A stretch of DNA of 64,000 nucleotides from Bryopsis sp. KO-2023 (Eukaryota > Chlorophyta > Ulvophyceae > Bryopsidales > Bryopsidaceae), in NCBI GenBank assembly GCA_030272585.1, contig BSYQ01000008.1, positions 6,045,208 through 6,109,207 of the forward strand, in the 5' to 3' direction. Positions 26,382-37,878 of this stretch are shown here, piece by piece. The notes under the pieces are model-generated. The model was not told the DNA's origin. It did no database searches and was given only the letters and a program-made list of their open reading frames with translations. The stretch's first letter is position 1. Every line of letters begins with the position of its first letter. Both the position numbers and the translations under genes were made by a program.

Positions 26382-27982
26382 GGTTACCGGGGGAGCTTCA
26401 GAGGTTTTCCCGGACTATTCCTCGCGGCTAACCCCCCCAAATCGACCCCAAGGAATTCAAAAATTTTATTTTTTTTTGATTTTAATGATCCATTTTTACG
26501 TAATCGCCAAAAATGGGCCTTTTTAGGGGTTTTCTTGGAATTGACGAAATTTAGAGGTTATCCGCAATTAGGTAATTACATATTCGAAATCTTTGTCTTA
26601 TTTGGGACATATTGTGAAATTTTCAGATCATTTCAATGATTTAAATTGGAGTTATGAGGCTCCAAAGATGGTCCATTTAGGCTTTTTTTAGCTATTTTTG
26701 GCACAGATCGACCATACCTCTTACACTATTGACTTTTTTCAAATTTCGTTTTCAGATTTTGGATTTTTAGAGAAAAGTAGTTTTTGACTTTTTCGAAAAT
26801 CATTACGTAATTTTCAAATTCCCAGTTTCAGATTGCCTCTAACTCCTTAATGAGACCTCCTATTGAAATTCCGTCAAAGCGAAAATGAATTATGGAAGAA
26901 AGTAACTTTTCGAATTTTCGGATTACATAAGCATTAGTTATGACGACTTTGACGTTTATGACTAAGGACGACTTTTGAGCGAAATGCAACATTATATTCA
27001 AAAGTTCAGAAATTTTACGTAGATTTTGAAATTTTATGTTTCGTCCGAAAATTCGTAAGAGGCAAGTAGGTAGGAGCGAAAGAAGCCTGAAAGAAGTACG
27101 GAAGCACACAAGGAAGGATTCGAACCCGTGACACTATCGAAGTATAAAAAAAATAAATAAGCCAAAAGTTTCGCCCCAGGCGGGAATTGAACCCACGATG
27201 CCGCTATGGCTAATGAGACAAGCACACATCTCGAATACCCACCGGGACATCCTACCACCATGTAGCTAGGGCCCCGGAATTTTCGGTCGCTACCGGGGTT
27301 TTATACTTGAAAGGAGCGATTTTGATGGAAGTATGTCAATTGATTTCGGTTTGGATTCGATACTTCGACCATTATGACCGAAGACTTTCATCGAATCTAT
27401 CCCTTATCATCAGTACGTTAAGATACGAGAAAGTGATTATGATCGATCTTTTGAAGTACGAGTGTTCTTGATTACGATCGAAGTACTTAAATAGGAAACG
27501 TTTATCTAGTAGCGTTTCAGTTAGGATGGTTGGAATGGATAAGGTGGTTTATGTTATGTTATGTTAGTGTCTTTGTAGTCGTAGGTTCGAGTCTAGGCTG
27601 GGTTACACTTGTGCTTTGAAGTATGGTCCAGGTCGATAACGAAAGTGATCGAACCAGGATTTGATCCCAAGACCTTGGGGTTCAGAGATGAAAGCTTTGG
27701 TACTTTTGGTAGTAGGATGTTGTTAATCGCTTCGTAAGATATTTGTGGATCGAGACGTATTATCTAGATGACTGACTTTGTAAAACCGCTGATTCTCTAC
27801 AATCGCCTTCTACGCTTGATATCTCGAAAATGAGAAGGAATTTCAAAATTCTGATTAAAGCCAAACGCAATCTTTTTCCAAGACCTATCTTTTGATACCC
27901 ATATTGTGTTTTTGGTTAAAAATCAGGTTTTGACGTCCTTAGTGATCAATCTGACGACTTTAGTAGTTTAGTAGTTTAGTAG
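26382..27982. repeat. Block B4
   Basis: Closes the second pair and faces C1. tRNA-like sequence at 27173-27248 (minus). Confidence 0.95.
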
Positions 27983-28208
27983 TTTAGGGTTTAGGGTTTA
28001 GGGTTTAGGGTTTAGGGTTTAGGGTTTAGGGTTTTAGGGTTTTAGGGTTTAGGGTTTAGGGTTTAGGGTTTAGGGTTTAGGGTTTAGGGTTTAGGGTTTA
28101 GGGTTTAGGGTTTAGGGTTTAGGGTTTAGGGTTTAGGGTTTAGGGTTTAGGGTTTAGGGTTTAGGGTTTAGGGTTTAGGGTTTAGGGTTTAGGGTTTAGG
28201 GTTTAGGG
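27983..28208 (+). repeat. Telomeric tract B4-C1
   Basis: 226 bp, same length in copy 2. Two TTTTAGGG variants follow the first seven repeats. Confidence 0.95.
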
Positions 28209-30002
28209 TTTGCGTGCTCTAGCGCTCCTGGATCCTGAAAGACCGTGGAGCCCGAGGTGGCGAAGGGCCTCGTGTCGGTGCCTGACTCCTTTGGTGCCCG
28301 GTTCGAGCCTCGCCCGGGAGTGGGGTTCTGGAAGTTCTGTGGGGTTCTGGAAGTTCTGTTAGGAAACGTAAGCGTTTCGGCTTGGGTAGGCTAGGGAAGG
28401 TACGAGAGTGACGAAACGTGAGCGTTTCCGAGTTAGGTAGGTTAGGGAAGTCGCGAGGGTAACGATGGGTTAGGGAGTGAGAAGGTGCACGCGCACGCCT
28501 CGGGATTCGAGCACGCTACGCGTCGAGTATCCACCACACGCATCATCCCTCATAGAGAGGGGAACGTCTTACGTCCCTCTCCGGAGGGGGACGAGTATAG
28601 GTGCCGTCCCATCGTGCACCTATACCTGTTGTCACCTCCCTCGCGAGCGACCAACCCGGGTTCGATTCTTTGCACCCATCCCTCCCTCCCGGTCGCCGCG
28701 GGGGACCTCGGAAACAACTTTTCACGGGTGTCGGCGGCCGTCGGTTGACGTGGTGCGCTCCCCTCGCGTGCGACCCGCCCGGGTTCGAATCCTGGCAAGC
28801 CCCCCCTCTTCGGGGCTTTCGTTGGGTGGCGATTGGGGGGGATCTGCGCGATTAAAAATGTATTTTAAGGTGATGAGCGCATTATAAAATTTATTTAGAG
28901 GGGGATCTGCGCGATTAAAAGCCGTCTATAAAGGTGGCCGCGGAAAAAATTTTATATGTAGAGGTGCGGGGGCGCGAAGCCGCGCCGCCGTGGCGGCAAA
29001 ATTCTGCGATTTCCCCGTGCACGGCCTAAATACGCCCGTTTTCGCCCGTTTTCTCGCCCGCCACACTCTATTTAAGCCGGGGCACGGCCAAGGCGCCCCC
29101 TCATCGGGCGCCGGTGCGTCCGAGGGCACTGCGGGTGGGCGCAGGTTCGAGTCCGACTCTCGAGGGGGAAAGACTTTTCCGAGACTCCACACGCTTCCGC
29201 GTTGGACCGTTCTCGTCGTGAGCTTCGAGAATTGATTGCGTCCGCTCGTGGGTGTGCGGGGAGCGTACACGTGGAGCAACGCAAAGCTGCGAAAAGCACG
29301 CGAAAGGAATCGAACCCGCGACCCAACCGTCTTTTGTCGAGGGCTCTGCGGCTTCGAAGCCCTTCGAACGCCTTCGACTTGCTCCGAGAAGGGGAAGGCC
29401 ACGTGGGCGGCCTCGGGTAGAGGAAGGCATGGGTTCCTGGGCCGGGAGGGGCGTCGTGTCGGCGCCCGACTCCTTCGGTGCCCGGTTCGAGCCTCGCCTG
29501 CGAGTGGGATCCCGGAAGTTCTGTCAAGGAACGTAAGCGTTTCGGAGTTAGGTAGGCTAGGGAAGGCACGAGTGCGACGGAACGTGAGCGTTTCGGCTGG
29601 GGTAGGTTAGGGAAGGTGCGAGAGCGACGAAACTTCGGCGTTTCGGCTTGGGTAGGTTAGGGAAGGCACGAGTGCGACGGAACGTGAGCGTTTCGGCTTG
29701 GGTAGGTTAGGGAAGGTGCGAGAGCGACGAAACTTCGGCGTTACGGCTTGGGTAGGTTAGGGAAGGTACGAGAGCGACGAAACTTCGGCGTTACGGCTTG
29801 GGTAGGTTAGGGAAGGTACGAGTGCGACGGAACGTGAGCGTTTCGGCTTGGGTAGGTTAGGGAAGGTACGAGTGCGACGAAACTTCGGCGTTTCGGCTTG
29901 GGTAGGTTAGGGAAGGTACGAGTGCAACGGAACGTGAGCGTTTCGGCTTGGGTAGGTTAGGGAAGGTTCGAGTGCGACGAACCTTCGGCGTTTCGGCTTG
30001 GG
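28209..30002. repeat. Block C1
   Basis: 1794 bp, GC-rich, reference copy of the C family (six in the window), unrelated to A/B. Starts TTTGCGTGCTCTAGCG. B-box-type motifs: plus 28300-28309, 28659-28668, 28782-28792, 29144-29154, 29484-29493; minus 29306-29316. Two of them (28300, 29484) sit in paralogous segments with GGTGCCCGGTTCGAGCCTCG. Also present: a TATAGGTGC/GCACCTATA stem (~28593-28625) and a repeated GATCTGCGCGATTAAAA. Six-frame ORFs overlap on both strands with tRNA-translation peptides, and none looks like a real protein. Confidence 0.95.
29524..30002 (+). repeat. 50-bp minisatellite at the telomeric end of C1
   Basis: About 9.5 units of ~50 bp around GGCTTGGGTAGGTTAGGGAA. Two unit types are mixed, one with GGAACGTGAGCG, the other with GAAACTTCGGCG. 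Two related units stand near the other end of C (28363-28475). GGTTAGGGAA is one base off telomeric. Equivalent tracts exist in C2-C6. Confidence 0.9.
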
Positions 30003-30181
30003 TTTAGGGTTTAGGGTTTAGGGTTTAGGGTTTAGGGTTTAGGGTTTGGGGGTTTGGGGGTTTAGGGTTTAGGGTTTAGGGGTTGGGGGTTTGGGGGTTT
30101 AGGGTTTAGGGTTTAGGGTTTAGGGTTTAGGGTTTAGGGTTTAGGGTTTAGGGTTTAGGGTTTAGGGTTTAGGGTTTAGGG
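30003..30181 (+). repeat. Telomeric tract C1-B5 with TTTGGGGG variants
   Basis: 179 bp. After six or seven normal repeats come TTTGGGGG x2, then GGTTGGGGGTTTGGGGG, then normal repeats. This variant signature follows every C block. Confidence 0.95.
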
Positions 30182-31782
30182 GGTTACCGGGGGAGCTTCA
30201 GAGGTTTTCCCGGACTATTCCTCGCGGCTAACCCCCCCAAATCGACCCCAAGGAATTCAAAAATTTTATTTTTTTTTGATTTTAATGATCCATTTTTACG
30301 TAATCGCCAAAAATGGGCCTTTTTAGGGGTTTTCTTGGAATTGACGAAATTTAGAGGTTATCCGCAATTAGGTAATTACATATTCGAAATCTTTGTCTTA
30401 TTTGGGACATATTGTGAAATTTTCAGATCATTTCAATGATTTAAATTGGAGTTATGAGGCTCCAAAGATGGTCCATTTAGGCTTTTTTTAGCTATTTTTG
30501 GCACAGATCGACCATACCTCTTACACTATTGACTTTTTTCAAATTTCGTTTTCAGATTTTGGATTTTTAGAGAAAAGTAGTTTTTGACTTTTTCGAAAAT
30601 CATTACGTAATTTTCAAATTCCCAGTTTCAGATTGCCTCTAACTCCTTAATGAGACCTCCTATTGAAATTCCGTCAAAGCGAAAATGAATTATGGAAGAA
30701 AGTAACTTTTCGAATTTTCGGATTACATAAGCATTAGTTATGACGACTTTGACGTTTATGACTAAGGACGACTTTTGAGCGAAATGCAACATTATATTCA
30801 AAAGTTCAGAAATTTTACGTAGATTTTGAAATTTTATGTTTCGTCCGAAAATTCGTAAGAGGCAAGTAGGTAGGAGCGAAAGAAGCCTGAAAGAAGTACG
30901 GAAGCACACAAGGAAGGATTCGAACCCGTGACACTATCGAAGTATAAAAAAAATAAATAAGCCAAAAGTTTCGCCCCAGGCGGGAATTGAACCCACGATG
31001 CCGCTATGGCTAATGAGACAAGCACACATCTCGAATACCCACCGGGACATCCTACCACCATGTAGCTAGGGCCCCGGAATTTTCGGTCGCTACCGGGGTT
31101 TTATACTTGAAAGGAGCGATTTTGATGGAAGTATGTCAATTGATTTCGGTTTGGATTCGATACTTCGACCATTATGACCGAAGACTTTCATCGAATCTAT
31201 CCCTTATCATCAGTACGTTAAGATACGAGAAAGTGATTATGATCGATCTTTTGAAGTACGAGTGTTCTTGATTACGATCGAAGTACTTAAATAGGAAACG
31301 TTTATCTAGTAGCGTTTCAGTTAGGATGGTTGGAATGGATAAGGTGGTTTATGTTATGTTATGTTAGTGTCTTTGTAGTCGTAGGTTCGAGTCTAGGCTG
31401 GGTTACACTTGTGCTTTGAAGTATGGTCCAGGTCGATAACGAAAGTGATCGAACCAGGATTTGATCCCAAGACCTTGGGGTTCAGAGATGAAAGCTTTGG
31501 TACTTTTGGTAGTAGGATGTTGTTAATCGCTTCGTAAGATATTTGTGGATCGAGACGTATTATCTAGATGACTGACTTTGTAAAACCGCTGATTCTCTAC
31601 AATCGCCTTCTACGCTTGATATCTCGAAAATGAGAAGGAATTTCAAAATTCTGATTAAAGCCAAACGCAATCTTTTTCCAAGACCTATCTTTTGATACCC
31701 ATATTGTGTTTTTGGTTAAAAATCAGGTTTTGACGTCCTTAGTGATCAATCTGACGACTTTAGTAGTTTAGTAGTTTAGTAG
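30182..31782. repeat. Block B5
   Basis: Opens the third B-stub-B pair. tRNA-like sequence at 30973-31048 (minus). Confidence 0.95.
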
Positions 31783-32186
31783 TTTAGGGTTTAGGGTTTA
31801 GGGTTTAGGGTTTAGGGTTTAGGGTTTAGGGTTTAGGGTTTTAGGGTTTTAGGGTTTAGGGTTTAGGGTTTAGGGTTTAGGGTTTAGGGTTTAGGGTTTA
31901 GGGTTTAGGGTTTAGGGTTTAGGGTTTAGGGTTTAGGGTTTAGGGTTTAGGGTTTAGGGGGTTACCGGGGGAGCTTCAGAGGTTTAGGGTTTAGGGTTTA
32001 GGGTTTAGGGTTTAGGGTTTTAGGGTTTAGGGTTTAGGGTTTAGGGTTTAGGGTTTAGGGTTTAGGGTTTAGGGTTTAGGGTTTAGGGTTTAGGGTTTAG
32101 GGTTTAGGGTTTAGGGTTTAGGGTTTAGGGTTTAGGGTTTAGGGTTTAGGGTTTAGGGTTTAGGGTTTAGGGTTTAGGGTTTAGGG
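31783..32186 (+). repeat. Telomeric tract B5-B6 with stub
   Basis: 404 bp, stub at 31960-31982. Same length in copy 2. Confidence 0.95.
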
Positions 32187-33787
32187 GGTTACCGGGGGAG
32201 CTTCAGAGGTTTTCCCGGACTATTCCTCGCGGCTAACCCCCCCAAATCGACCCCAAGGAATTCAAAAATTTTATTTTTTTTTGATTTTAATGATCCATTT
32301 TTACGTAATCGCCAAAAATGGGCCTTTTTAGGGGTTTTCTTGGAATTGACGAAATTTAGAGGTTATCCGCAATTAGGTAATTACATATTCGAAATCTTTG
32401 TCTTATTTGGGACATATTGTGAAATTTTCAGATCATTTCAATGATTTAAATTGGAGTTATGAGGCTCCAAAGATGGTCCATTTAGGCTTTTTTTAGCTAT
32501 TTTTGGCACAGATCGACCATACCTCTTACACTATTGACTTTTTTCAAATTTCGTTTTCAGATTTTGGATTTTTAGAGAAAAGTAGTTTTTGACTTTTTCG
32601 AAAATCATTACGTAATTTTCAAATTCCCAGTTTCAGATTGCCTCTAACTCCTTAATGAGACCTCCTATTGAAATTCCGTCAAAGCGAAAATGAATTATGG
32701 AAGAAAGTAACTTTTCGAATTTTCGGATTACATAAGCATTAGTTATGACGACTTTGACGTTTATGACTAAGGACGACTTTTGAGCGAAATGCAACATTAT
32801 ATTCAAAAGTTCAGAAATTTTACGTAGATTTTGAAATTTTATGTTTCGTCCGAAAATTCGTAAGAGGCAAGTAGGTAGGAGCGAAAGAAGCCTGAAAGAA
32901 GTACGGAAGCACACAAGGAAGGATTCGAACCCGTGACACTATCGAAGTATAAAAAAAATAAATAAGCCAAAAGTTTCGCCCCAGGCGGGAATTGAACCCA
33001 CGATGCCGCTATGGCTAATGAGACAAGCACACATCTCGAATACCCACCGGGACATCCTACCACCATGTAGCTAGGGCCCCGGAATTTTCGGTCGCTACCG
33101 GGGTTTTATACTTGAAAGGAGCGATTTTGATGGAAGTATGTCAATTGATTTCGGTTTGGATTCGATACTTCGACCATTATGACCGAAGACTTTCATCGAA
33201 TCTATCCCTTATCATCAGTACGTTAAGATACGAGAAAGTGATTATGATCGATCTTTTGAAGTACGAGTGTTCTTGATTACGATCGAAGTACTTAAATAGG
33301 AAACGTTTATCTAGTAGCGTTTCAGTTAGGATGGTTGGAATGGATAAGGTGGTTTATGTTATGTTATGTTAGTGTCTTTGTAGTCGTAGGTTCGAGTCTA
33401 GGCTGGGTTACACTTGTGCTTTGAAGTATGGTCCAGGTCGATAACGAAAGTGATCGAACCAGGATTTGATCCCAAGACCTTGGGGTTCAGAGATGAAAGC
33501 TTTGGTACTTTTGGTAGTAGGATGTTGTTAATCGCTTCGTAAGATATTTGTGGATCGAGACGTATTATCTAGATGACTGACTTTGTAAAACCGCTGATTC
33601 TCTACAATCGCCTTCTACGCTTGATATCTCGAAAATGAGAAGGAATTTCAAAATTCTGATTAAAGCCAAACGCAATCTTTTTCCAAGACCTATCTTTTGA
33701 TACCCATATTGTGTTTTTGGTTAAAAATCAGGTTTTGACGTCCTTAGTGATCAATCTGACGACTTTAGTAGTTTAGTAGTTTAGTAG
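32187..33787. repeat. Block B6
   Basis: Last B of unit 1. tRNA-like sequence at 32978-33053 (minus). Confidence 0.95.
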
Positions 33788-34027
33788 TTTAGGGTTTAGG
33801 GTTTAGGGTTTAGGGTTTAGGGTTTAGGGTTTAGGGTTTTAGGGTTTTAGGGTTTAGGGTTTAGGGTTTAGGGTTTAGGGTTTAGGGTTTAGGGTTTAGG
33901 GTTTAGGGTTTAGGGTTTAGGGTTTAGGGTTTAGGGTTTAGGGTTTAGGGTTTAGGGTTTAGGGTTTAGGGTTTAGGGTTTAGGGTTTAGGGTTTAGGGT
34001 TTAGGGTTTAGGGTTTAGGGTTTAGGG
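33788..34027 (+). repeat. Telomeric tract B6-C2
   Basis: 240 bp, two repeats longer than B4-C1, with the same paired TTTTAGGG variants. Confidence 0.95.
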
Positions 34028-35821
34028 TTTGCGTGCTCTAGCGCTCCTGGATCCTGAAAGACCGTGGAGCCCGAGGTGGCGAAGGGCCTCGTGTCGGTGC
34101 CTGACTCCTTTGGTGCCCGGTTCGAGCCTCGCCCGGGAGTGGGGTTCTGGAAGTTCTGTGGGGTTCTGGAAGTTCTGTTAGGAAACGTAAGCGTTTCGGC
34201 TTGGGTAGGCTAGGGAAGGTACGAGAGTGACGAAACGTGAGCGTTTCCGAGTTAGGTAGGTTAGGGAAGTCGCGAGGGTAACGATGGGTTAGGGAGTGAG
34301 AAGGTGCACGCGCACGCCTCGGGATTCGAGCACGCTACGCGTCGAGTATCCACCACACGCATCATCCCTCATAGAGAGGGGAACGTCTTACGTCCCTCTC
34401 CGGAGGGGGACGAGTATAGGTGCCGTCCCATCGTGCACCTATACCTGTTGTCACCTCCCTCGCGAGCGACCAACCCGGGTTCGATTCTTTGCACCCATCC
34501 CTCCCTCCCGGTCGCCGCGGGGGACCTCGGAAACAACTTTTCACGGGTGTCGGCGGCCGTCGGTTGACGTGGTGCGCTCCCCTCGCGTGCGACCCGCCCG
34601 GGTTCGAATCCTGGCAAGCCCCCCCTCTTCGGGGCTTTCGTTGGGTGGCGATTGGGGGGGATCTGCGCGATTAAAAATGTATTTTAAGGTGATGAGCGCA
34701 TTATAAAATTTATTTAGAGGGGGATCTGCGCGATTAAAAGCCGTCTATAAAGGTGGCCGCGGAAAAAATTTTATATGTAGAGGTGCGGGGGCGCGAAGCC
34801 GCGCCGCCGTGGCGGCAAAATTCTGCGATTTCCCCGTGCACGGCCTAAATACGCCCGTTTTCGCCCGTTTTCTCGCCCGCCACACTCTATTTAAGCCGGG
34901 GCACGGCCAAGGCGCCCCCTCATCGGGCGCCGGTGCGTCCGAGGGCACTGCGGGTGGGCGCAGGTTCGAGTCCGACTCTCGAGGGGGAAAGACTTTTCCG
35001 AGACTCCACACGCTTCCGCGTTGGACCGTTCTCGTCGTGAGCTTCGAGAATTGATTGCGTCCGCTCGTGGGTGTGCGGGGAGCGTACACGTGGAGCAACG
35101 CAAAGCTGCGAAAAGCACGCGAAAGGAATCGAACCCGCGACCCAACCGTCTTTTGTCGAGGGCTCTGCGGCTTCGAAGCCCTTCGAACGCCTTCGACTTG
35201 CTCCGAGAAGGGGAAGGCCACGTGGGCGGCCTCGGGTAGAGGAAGGCATGGGTTCCTGGGCCGGGAGGGGCGTCGTGTCGGCGCCCGACTCCTTCGGTGC
35301 CCGGTTCGAGCCTCGCCTGCGAGTGGGATCCCGGAAGTTCTGTCAAGGAACGTAAGCGTTTCGGAGTTAGGTAGGCTAGGGAAGGCACGAGTGCGACGGA
35401 ACGTGAGCGTTTCGGCTGGGGTAGGTTAGGGAAGGTGCGAGAGCGACGAAACTTCGGCGTTTCGGCTTGGGTAGGTTAGGGAAGGCACGAGTGCGACGGA
35501 ACGTGAGCGTTTCGGCTTGGGTAGGTTAGGGAAGGTGCGAGAGCGACGAAACTTCGGCGTTACGGCTTGGGTAGGTTAGGGAAGGTACGAGAGCGACGAA
35601 ACTTCGGCGTTACGGCTTGGGTAGGTTAGGGAAGGTACGAGTGCGACGGAACGTGAGCGTTTCGGCTTGGGTAGGTTAGGGAAGGTACGAGTGCGACGAA
35701 ACTTCGGCGTTTCGGCTTGGGTAGGTTAGGGAAGGTACGAGTGCAACGGAACGTGAGCGTTTCGGCTTGGGTAGGTTAGGGAAGGTTCGAGTGCGACGAA
35801 CCTTCGGCGTTTCGGCTTGGG
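34028..35821. repeat. Block C2
   Basis: Same 1794 bp as C1. Faces C3 across a pure C-type tract, so C-C tandem joints also exist. Confidence 0.95.
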
Positions 35822-36084
35822 TTTAGGGTTTAGGGTTTAGGGTTTAGGGTTTAGGGTTTAGGGTTTGGGGGTTTGGGGGTTTAGGGTTTAGGGTTTAGGG
35901 GTTGGGGGTTTGGGGGTTTAGGGTTTAGGGTTTAGGGTTTAGGGTTTAGGGTTTAGGGTTTAGGGTTTAGGGTTTAGGGTTTAGGGTTTAGGGTTTAGGG
36001 TTTAGGGTTTAGGGTTTAGGGTTTAGGGTTTAGGGTTTAGGGTTTAGGGTTTAGGGTTTAGGGTTTAGGGTTTAGGGTTTAGGG
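35822..36084 (+). repeat. Telomeric tract C2-C3
   Basis: 263 bp with the TTTGGGGG signature near its left end. Copy 2 is one repeat longer. Confidence 0.95.
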
Positions 36085-37878
36085 TTTGCGTGCTCTAGCG
36101 CTCCTGGATCCTGAAAGACCGTGGAGCCCGAGGTGGCGAAGGGCCTCGTGTCGGTGCCTGACTCCTTTGGTGCCCGGTTCGAGCCTCGCCCGGGAGTGGG
36201 GTTCTGGAAGTTCTGTGGGGTTCTGGAAGTTCTGTTAGGAAACGTAAGCGTTTCGGCTTGGGTAGGCTAGGGAAGGTACGAGAGTGACGAAACGTGAGCG
36301 TTTCCGAGTTAGGTAGGTTAGGGAAGTCGCGAGGGTAACGATGGGTTAGGGAGTGAGAAGGTGCACGCGCACGCCTCGGGATTCGAGCACGCTACGCGTC
36401 GAGTATCCACCACACGCATCATCCCTCATAGAGAGGGGAACGTCTTACGTCCCTCTCCGGAGGGGGACGAGTATAGGTGCCGTCCCATCGTGCACCTATA
36501 CCTGTTGTCACCTCCCTCGCGAGCGACCAACCCGGGTTCGATTCTTTGCACCCATCCCTCCCTCCCGGTCGCCGCGGGGGACCTCGGAAACAACTTTTCA
36601 CGGGTGTCGGCGGCCGTCGGTTGACGTGGTGCGCTCCCCTCGCGTGCGACCCGCCCGGGTTCGAATCCTGGCAAGCCCCCCCTCTTCGGGGCTTTCGTTG
36701 GGTGGCGATTGGGGGGGATCTGCGCGATTAAAAATGTATTTTAAGGTGATGAGCGCATTATAAAATTTATTTAGAGGGGGATCTGCGCGATTAAAAGCCG
36801 TCTATAAAGGTGGCCGCGGAAAAAATTTTATATGTAGAGGTGCGGGGGCGCGAAGCCGCGCCGCCGTGGCGGCAAAATTCTGCGATTTCCCCGTGCACGG
36901 CCTAAATACGCCCGTTTTCGCCCGTTTTCTCGCCCGCCACACTCTATTTAAGCCGGGGCACGGCCAAGGCGCCCCCTCATCGGGCGCCGGTGCGTCCGAG
37001 GGCACTGCGGGTGGGCGCAGGTTCGAGTCCGACTCTCGAGGGGGAAAGACTTTTCCGAGACTCCACACGCTTCCGCGTTGGACCGTTCTCGTCGTGAGCT
37101 TCGAGAATTGATTGCGTCCGCTCGTGGGTGTGCGGGGAGCGTACACGTGGAGCAACGCAAAGCTGCGAAAAGCACGCGAAAGGAATCGAACCCGCGACCC
37201 AACCGTCTTTTGTCGAGGGCTCTGCGGCTTCGAAGCCCTTCGAACGCCTTCGACTTGCTCCGAGAAGGGGAAGGCCACGTGGGCGGCCTCGGGTAGAGGA
37301 AGGCATGGGTTCCTGGGCCGGGAGGGGCGTCGTGTCGGCGCCCGACTCCTTCGGTGCCCGGTTCGAGCCTCGCCTGCGAGTGGGATCCCGGAAGTTCTGT
37401 CAAGGAACGTAAGCGTTTCGGAGTTAGGTAGGCTAGGGAAGGCACGAGTGCGACGGAACGTGAGCGTTTCGGCTGGGGTAGGTTAGGGAAGGTGCGAGAG
37501 CGACGAAACTTCGGCGTTTCGGCTTGGGTAGGTTAGGGAAGGCACGAGTGCGACGGAACGTGAGCGTTTCGGCTTGGGTAGGTTAGGGAAGGTGCGAGAG
37601 CGACGAAACTTCGGCGTTACGGCTTGGGTAGGTTAGGGAAGGTACGAGAGCGACGAAACTTCGGCGTTACGGCTTGGGTAGGTTAGGGAAGGTACGAGTG
37701 CGACGGAACGTGAGCGTTTCGGCTTGGGTAGGTTAGGGAAGGTACGAGTGCGACGAAACTTCGGCGTTTCGGCTTGGGTAGGTTAGGGAAGGTACGAGTG
37801 CAACGGAACGTGAGCGTTTCGGCTTGGGTAGGTTAGGGAAGGTTCGAGTGCGACGAACCTTCGGCGTTTCGGCTTGGG
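36085..37878. repeat. Block C3
   Basis: Last block of unit 1. It is followed by an enlarged variant signature, seen otherwise only after C6 at the true telomere. Confidence 0.95.

Noticed and set aside
28477..29610. Many overlapping ORFs of 60-165 codons in block C on both strands
   Set aside because: GC-rich DNA keeps frames open. Peptides such as GFEPGRV, GSIPFA and SRVRFLS are what one gets by translating through T-arm sequence. No single frame dominates. The same applies to the 75-aa frame of block B.
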